NCBI GenBank assembly: GCA_936450465.1
Contig: OW388297.1
Location: 50,944,630 to 51,008,629, forward strand
Direction: 5' to 3'
From: Gibbula magus
Taxonomy: Eukaryota > Mollusca > Gastropoda > Trochida > Trochidae
DNA: 64,000 nucleotides
The notes under the pieces are model-generated. The model was not told the origin of the DNA, ran no database searches, and saw nothing but the letters and a program-made list of their open reading frames with translations. This document shows, piece by piece, positions 60,501 through 64,000 of the stretch (position 1 is the stretch's first letter; each line of letters opens with the position of its first letter). The translations under genes were made by a program, and so were the position numbers.

Positions 60501-62238
60501 AAGGTATGCTCAAAGCGCTACAGTTATTACCCTGAATACACGCCTTTGTGCAACAGTTGACCCTTGGTCAGTCTCAACTATCAAAGGCAAAAGGAATTAT
60601 ACTGGACAGAAACATTTCGGTATATATGTAAACTCAGAAATTATGAATAATGATATAATAGTTCATTGACACAGTGATAAAATATCAATGATATAAATTC
60701 AAATATCCATAAGTTATTTTGTTCAGCATATTTCTTCTGAAGCAAAGACTCCAACAAATCAGTATAGTTCCCTGTTTGGTGTAACGTATCAAAGATAGGT
60801 TTGATGCAATCATGGATGAATGCGATTGTGGAATAAAACTATATAAGTGACCACAAAACGTCACTAACCAGTTTCTATCCCGCAGTTGTATCCTTGGTAA
60901 CCTGTTTGACAGCTCTCGCATTTTCCTGTATATCTGTTGCAAGTCCCAAATACACACAGCGATGAGGTATTTCTTCTACAGTCGTATATCGCACACACTT
61001 GACAGAAAATAGCATATTTAGACTAGATAAAAAACGAATTGTTTCTCGGGCATCTCACTTTTATTAGCTCATCAGGCCTGAAAGACCCGATGGGCTTATG
61101 GCATGGAAGGCGTCCGGCGTCGGTCCGTCCTTCCGTCTGTCCTTCCGTTCATCCGTCCGTACAGACTCCTTGGCCAATTGGGATTCGAAATTGTAAATTT
61201 TGTTATCCCTTGACCCCAATTATGGGTCACAGAGGCCATGACCTTAAAACCCTTCTTCTCAAGTATGAAAAGCTCTAGGGAACTCAAATTGTGTGTACAT
61301 ACTCCTTGGTCAAAGGGGTTTATAAATTGTAGATTTGATGACCCTGTGATCCCAAATGTTGGCCACGGGGGGCATGATCTAAAAACTTAGACCTTCAACT
61401 TAAGACAATAAATCACTGAAATCCTAACAAGCTACAGAGCCAATGGCTCTACTTCTTGTGCATGTGACAGCATTTTGTTCTCATTTAAATTAATAGATTA
61501 AAAAGTTGCTGCATCATTTTTGCTTAACCCAAAACTTTGTCCACCAAATATATGGCCATTAGGGGATGAGAGTACTTCCGTTTGGTGTACTGCAACCAAT
61601 TCCAGCCTTAATTTTGATTATAAATAATGAAATGTACTACTCCTTCGTCAATAAGTTTTTCAACAATAAATAAAAATAAAGTCCTACCGCCGTCGTCACA
61701 GAAAAGCAAATTCTAAAATATACAAAATGAGAAAATGCAATTATGAATTTGATACCTCGTTATGATTGATGATCATTAATAATTTGTTTAGATCACCGTG
61801 ATTTATTTTAATAACATCATAGAATTACTATACAGGACTTATTTATCTTACTCACATGGATCGTGTTTAATGCCAATATGTATGAAGTTTAATTCGTGTA
61901 TGAAATGGTTCATTATATAATTTGCAAATCTGAAAATATTAATTTCTTACAAGATTGAGTCAGATATACGCAACACTGTTATAACCACTACGGTTTGGTT
62001 TGTGTAATAAGATGTTTACCCTTTAAAGTAAATATAAATGACATAAATTATCATTATAAATGGGAAATTTGAAAAAAATAAAATGTGCAAAAAACGTGCT
62101 ACTGCCCTTTTAAAAGTTCAGCATCATGTGAGTATTTATCCATATTTCCTGAAGACGTGATACAAGGTATGGAAAGATCATCACACCTGACACGACGCAC
62201 AGAGCCACACCGTAGAGGGCAAGATGCGTCTTCACGAC
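50025..62238 (-). CDS. Gene B: EGF-ZP domain membrane protein (10 coding exons, initiator Met not found)
   Basis: Exons 62238-62187, 60997-60869, 60202-60089, 57978-57788, 56097-55955, 55388-55237, 54371-54281, 53720-53558, 51238-51121 and 50188-50025 join into 1317 nt with one continuous frame (438 residues plus stop). Order, counted from the first residue seen: hydrophobic signal-like segment 6-17; Cys-rich EGF-like module 19-56; EGF 67-94; ZP-N Cys 103, 136, 156, 190; ZP-C Cys 270, 292, 332, 337, 343, 348; RKKR 355-358; membrane span about 400-423; 15-residue tail. Sequons N-x-S/T appear at 27, 132 and 304. The architecture is that of a cell-surface or released filament-forming ZP protein; function here is inferred from family only. 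It lies upstream of gene A on the same strand, separated by about 24 kb of repeats. Confidence 0.9.
50327..50692 (-). mobile_element. F1 inverted-repeat element, minus orientation, in gene B intron 9
   Basis: GTGGTAGTAGCACG at the low end and CGTTCTACGGTCCCCTTAA at the high end are decayed inverted ends. The internal open frame on the minus strand (MLRIKQTLHGGHFIVNTFYY...) matches the 4391-4687 copy. Confidence 0.75.
51121..51238 (-). CDS. Gene B coding exon 9 (last ZP-C cysteine and furin-type site)
   Basis: A 118-nt exon (phase 0 in, 1 out; acceptor TTTCAG, donor GTAACG). It encodes VSCDEGGEERKKRESGDE: C348 then RKKR at 355-358. The site sits at the same place as in gene A, and the following segment is again highly charged before the membrane span. 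Confidence 0.91.
51345..51735. repeat. TA microsatellite (51656-51732) and nearby AT-rich intron
   Basis: About 38 TA units in gene B intron 8; ATT units at 51346-51360. Confidence 0.9.
51901..51940. repeat. Poly-T / poly-G tract
   Basis: Ten Ts followed by about 28 Gs. A run this long is a likely polymerase and assembly weak point; exact length is uncertain. Confidence 0.9.
52306..52833 (+). mobile_element. F8 mariner-type MITE, complete
   Basis: ACACTGTCGGCCAAAAGAAA plus CGCC at the left is an exact inverted match of the right end GGCG plus TTTCTTTTGGCCGACAGTGT, with TA on both sides (TA target duplication). About 525 bp, no transposase. A partial copy is at 8495. Confidence 0.88.
52840..53557. 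other. Gene B intron 8, distal part
   Basis: Contains several AGGCAG/AGGC(A/G)T words at 52845-53035 that look like decayed short repeats; otherwise nothing recognised. Confidence 0.3.
53558..53720 (-). CDS. Gene B coding exon 8 (ZP-C core)
   Basis: A 163-nt exon (phase 2 in, 0 out; acceptor GGTCAG, donor GTAAGT). It carries SFSFYAFKF followed by YITCDVKTC and GC (C332, C337, C343), the ZP-C signature. The segment ANVTN gives a glycosylation sequon at 304. The corresponding gene A motif is IICDVKVC. Confidence 0.92.
54281..54371 (-). CDS. Gene B coding exon 7 (ZP-C, short)
   Basis: A 91-nt exon (phase 1 in, 2 out; acceptor TTTCTTCAG, donor GTAGGA). It encodes FDAIRLVNCIASNLPAG and following residues with C270, aligning with the FSDIRATTC exon of gene A. 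An ACT-rich microsatellite begins about 150 bp upstream on this strand. Confidence 0.88.
54515..54880. repeat. ACT / CTT trinucleotide tract
   Basis: Pure and interrupted ACT units mixed with TTCT; the minus-strand Val-rich frame here (54653-54976) is a translation of the tract. It lies in gene B intron 6. Confidence 0.95.
55237..55388 (-). CDS. Gene B coding exon 6 (linker and start of ZP-C)
   Basis: A 152-nt exon (phase 2 in, 1 out; acceptor TTTCAG, donor GTAAGT). It encodes ALIPVTKSLSPLVGD, then an LNLYFALSEEGD strand, with no cysteines, matching the Cys-free exon 6 of gene A in length, phase and position. Confidence 0.88.
55389..55954. other. Gene B intron 5, nothing recognised
   Basis: Ordinary intron sequence without a bounded repeat. 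Confidence 0.4.
55955..56097 (-). CDS. Gene B coding exon 5 (ZP-N, second part)
   Basis: A 143-nt exon (phase 0 in, 2 out; acceptor TTCCAG, donor GTAAGT). It starts GTERKRFVIIQFDPVLQ and ends ZP-N at C190 in the sequence YIEFIC; the same cysteine number as gene A. The cluster RKR at 166-168 is within a predicted strand and is less likely to be a processing site than the later RKKR. Confidence 0.9.
56265..56365. repeat. Purine-rich tract (poly-G, GA, GGAT)
   Basis: About 20 consecutive Gs with GA and GGAT runs around, in gene B intron 4. Frames reading through it are not exons. Confidence 0.9.
56370..57787. other. Gene B intron 4, nothing supported
   Basis: The minus-strand frame around 56400-56630 was tested as an exon; the frame and phase of flanking exons are complete without it. 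57690-57715 resembles an F2 end (TTACTGTTGAGTGTAG). Confidence 0.4.
57788..57978 (-). CDS. Gene B coding exon 4 (ZP-N, first part)
   Basis: A 191-nt exon (phase 1 in, 0 out; acceptor TTACAG, donor GTGAGT). It starts ALNCNYQRERMRMTVRPH and carries C103, C136 and C156. The reading M-x-x-T-V-R-P then F-V-G-L-V-Y is a typical invertebrate ZP-N opening, and the exon limits match gene A exon 4. Confidence 0.9.
58075..58295 (-). mobile_element. F4 repeat (GCGCT-rich), second copy
   Basis: Reverse complement of 15309-15530: GTTCAAGAGAGGTTTCAAAT, TAATCGCTAATTGAGCGATTA, GTTTTGCACC, GAATGAGCGCT, ending GAGCGATTATAAGCGCTCGC. In gene B intron 3. Confidence 0.72.
59120..59438 (+). mobile_element. F1 inverted-repeat element
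   Basis: TAAAGGGGCTGTAGCACG at the left and GCCACTGCCCTTTA at the right; interior as in other copies (TTGCATGGCGGCCATTTTAA) with deletions. Flanked by GG rather than TT at the left, so the shared target site is TA, not TTAA, in this copy. Confidence 0.75.
59440..60088. other. Gene B intron 3, proximal part, nothing recognised
   Basis: Ordinary AT-rich intron. Confidence 0.35.
60089..60202 (-). CDS. Gene B coding exon 3 (second EGF module)
   Basis: A 114-nt symmetric phase 1-1 exon (acceptor TTGCAG, donor GTAAGA). It encodes GCSDGFCRNAGTCHGGVC then TC and EEWTGNRC: Cys 67, 72, 78, 83, 85 and 94 in standard EGF order. Shorter between Cys 3 and Cys 4 than the gene A copy. Confidence 0.9.
60450..60545 (-). 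mobile_element. SB SINE tail fragment
   Basis: TACTTATATTATATACCTTT, TCCACACCC, CTCAAAGCGCTACAGTTATT and ACCCTGAA match the tail half of the SB copy at 10130-10200. Confidence 0.55.
60869..60997 (-). CDS. Gene B coding exon 2 (first EGF-like, Cys-rich module)
   Basis: A 129-nt symmetric phase 1-1 exon; acceptor TGTCAAG, donor GTTAGT (weak fourth position). Cysteines at 19, 24, 32, 37, 44, 47 and 56, with GYQGYNC at the end typical of EGF or laminin-EGF modules. Seven cysteines against six in gene A; the extra one near the N-terminus may pair outside the module. Confidence 0.82.
61065..61460 (+). mobile_element. Dispersed repeat with TCCGTC cluster
   Basis: TTAGCTCATCAGGCCTGAAA, GGCTTATGGCATGG, GGCGTCCGGCGTC and a TCCGTC run, then two related units TCCTTGGCCAATTGGGA ... 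GACCTTAAAAC and TCCTTGGTCAAAGGGG ... GATCTAAAAAC. From memory this pattern is widespread in mollusc genomes; classification not attempted. Confidence 0.5.
61968..62114 (-). mobile_element. F1 fragment, minus orientation
   Basis: GGTTTGTGTAATAAGATG through TTATCATTATAAATGGGAA and ACGTGCTACTGCCCTTTTAA match the left 150 bp of F1 in reverse complement. It lies just downstream of gene B's first recognised exon. Confidence 0.72.
62187..62238 (-). CDS. Gene B first recognised coding exon (signal-like segment, no Met)
   Basis: A TATTTCAG acceptor and a GTGTGA donor enclose 52 nt whose phase-1 end joins exactly to the next exon. It encodes VVKTHLALYGVALCVVS, a hydrophobic stretch matching gene A exon 1 in place and phase, but it contains no ATG. 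Either the Met sits in an upstream exon ending in phase 0, or translation reads through from the in-frame ATG at 62343 without splicing. I could not decide between these. Confidence 0.65.
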
Positions 62239-62949
62239 CTGAAATATAATAAACCGAATGGGAAAACGGCGAATGTCACAGTGCTGTAGAATAAAGATTG
62301 AAAGAAAGAAATAGAAGAAAATCAACAAGGGAAACGGAAACATGTATATCAGGATTTTCTTCGCATGGAAAATCAGACAAATAAAGGCTTATGTATTTGG
62401 CGTAATAATATAATAATGACAAAAAATTATAGGTCAATGATATGACGTCATAAACAGAATGACGCCACATTTACATGTATATCAATGTACTGCAAATCTA
62501 ATGGCAAAGACACATTTTTATGCAAGGCAAATGACTCGAATTCATAAATAATACCACTCATTGGTTTACTGTGTACATGTAAGGGTTATGTTATAGATTG
62601 ATTGGAATGAATAAAGGAAGCCAATCATAAATTCTAAAGATGTTCGATTAGGCTTAATCTTTCGAGTTTCTGACGTTTATATGAATAAGTAATAGTGCAA
62701 AAGATATATTGCAAAAGAGATGTATATGTACATGTATAGGTTATTATGTATAGGATAAAACATGATACAGAGGTTATGCTTGAGATTGAGGTAAGACAGC
62801 TGAGAGGGAAGTAATACCGAAAGCGAAACTATTGACTTCCCAAACGATTTCTTACCGAGCGTTTCTAAACCCAAGCATATGATAGGCCGCTACCTATTCG
62901 CATATGGAGAACAAAATAAAGCCCATTTTTTTAGATAAAAAAGTAGATC

Positions 62950-63103
62950 TATCTCTCCCTTTATCTCTCTCTATCCATCTATCTATCTCTCCCTCGCTCT
63001 CTCTCTCTTTCTCTATCTATCTATCTCTCCCTATCTATCTATCTCCCCTTCTCTCTCTCTCTTTCTTTCTCTCTCCATCAATGTATCTCTCCCTATCTAT
63101 CTA

Positions 63104-63171
<68 letters not shown>

Positions 63172-63459
63172 TCTCCCCCCTCTCTCTCTATTATATCTCT
63201 ATCTTTCTGTCTCTGTCTGTCTCTCCCTCTCTATCTCTCTATCTCTCTCTATCATCTATCTATCTCTCCCTCGCTCTCTCTCTTTCTCTATCTATCTATC
63301 TCTCCCTATCTATCTATCTATCGCCCCCTTCTCTCTATCTATGTCTCTTTCTTTCTCTATCTATCTATCTCTTCCTATCTATCTATCTATCTATCTATTT
63401 ATCTCCCTCCCCCTCTCTCTCTCTCTATCTCTCCTCTCTCTCTCCTTCTCTCTTTCTCT

Positions 63460-63495
<36 letters not shown>
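62950..63495. repeat. CT / CTAT microsatellite tract
   Basis: Over 500 bp of mixed TCTC, CTAT and CCCC runs including about 25 CT units near 63110-63160. The 243-codon plus-strand frame 62904-63635 is its translation (Ser/Leu/Tyr only). Confidence 0.95.
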
Positions 63496-63499
<4 letters not shown>

Positions 63500-63501
<2 letters not shown>

Positions 63502-64000
63502 GTTTGTTTAGATCTGTTTCGATATTTTCATCTCCTCCTTACTTTCTAATGAAGGCCGTGATTGCCATTTTAGTAAACGCATGTGGACGTGATGACTTGA
63601 TGTTATATCAACTAAACACGATACTTGTTAAATAATAATAACCATACTTGTTTGGACTTTCTGATAAACATAATCCTTTACATTCTTTCAACCTCTTTTG
63701 AAAAATCTCGTTAATAAACCGTTAACGTATTCACTTCCATCCCTACTTGATACCATAATAGCTTTTACCTTACCTTACAAGTAACGACAATAGAGGTGAA
63801 TATTGCCTTAGGGGACCCAACTCTTTGTCTCAATGCTTCCAATGTACTCTATGCCCTATGGTATACTTTTCACTTTTGAAGTAACCCATAGGACGTCTTA
63901 TTATTAATGATAATTTCAAACATTTCTCCAAAGCATTCACTGTGACGTATAACAATGCGTTATAGAGGGATATGGATGAACGACTGTCAGGCTCGTCCGT
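63500..64000. other. Window end, nothing recognised
   Basis: Possible 5' region of gene B; no leader exon with a start codon in the right phase was found. Confidence 0.3.

Noticed and set aside
62851..62878. Possible first exon of gene B: ATG followed by seven codons and a GTAAGA donor (minus strand)
   Set aside because: It ends in phase 2; joining to 62238 gives an immediate stop, so it does not fit.
62904..63635. Longest open frame in the window (243 codons, plus strand)
   Set aside because: Almost only Ser, Leu, Tyr, Ile and Pro from a CT/CTAT microsatellite; no domain, no splice context.

Overview
The window is AT-rich eukaryotic genomic DNA with no bacterial-type gene organisation: small exons with GT-AG introns, dense interspersed repeats, satellites and tRNA-derived SINEs. 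The repeat style (SINE heads with a tRNA-like B box and tails ending near GCGTTAAAC-type sequence, a Penelope-like element, many short inverted-repeat elements) suggests a mollusc, perhaps a vetigastropod gastropod. That assignment is inference from remembered repeat style, not from a search.

Two protein-coding genes can be assembled exon by exon, both on the minus strand and head-to-tail. Gene A has 10 coding exons from 26259 down to 5674 and reads as a complete 456-residue protein: signal peptide, two EGF-like modules, a zona pellucida (ZP) domain, an RKKR furin-type site, one membrane span and a 36-residue cytoplasmic tail. Gene B has 10 coding exons from 62238 down to 50025 and encodes 438 residues with the same layout, a shorter tail, and an initiator Met that I could not place. 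All nine intron phases agree between the genes (1,1,1,0,2,1,2,0,1) and most cysteines keep nearly the same residue numbers, so they are an old tandem duplication. Proteins of this type are secreted or membrane-anchored filament-forming coat or matrix proteins; the actual role here is unknown.

Layout. 1-5670: 3' flank of gene A, filled with inverted-repeat elements. 5674-26259: gene A; its introns hold a 2.6 kb 28-bp minisatellite (about 11850-14445), a 330-bp tandem duplication, a 33-bp minisatellite and many MITE-like elements. 26270-50020: intergenic, with two SINE families, a decayed Penelope-like retroelement (38555-40705) split by a long perfect-looking hairpin, a minisatellite, and microsatellites. 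50025-62238: gene B, whose last exon lies at the edge of a triplicated ~165-bp repeat. 62240-64000: 5' flank of gene B, mainly a CT/CTAT tract.

Most long open frames in this window are low-complexity or repeat translations and are not genes. Apart from the two ZP genes and the retroelement relics I found no further supported coding gene.
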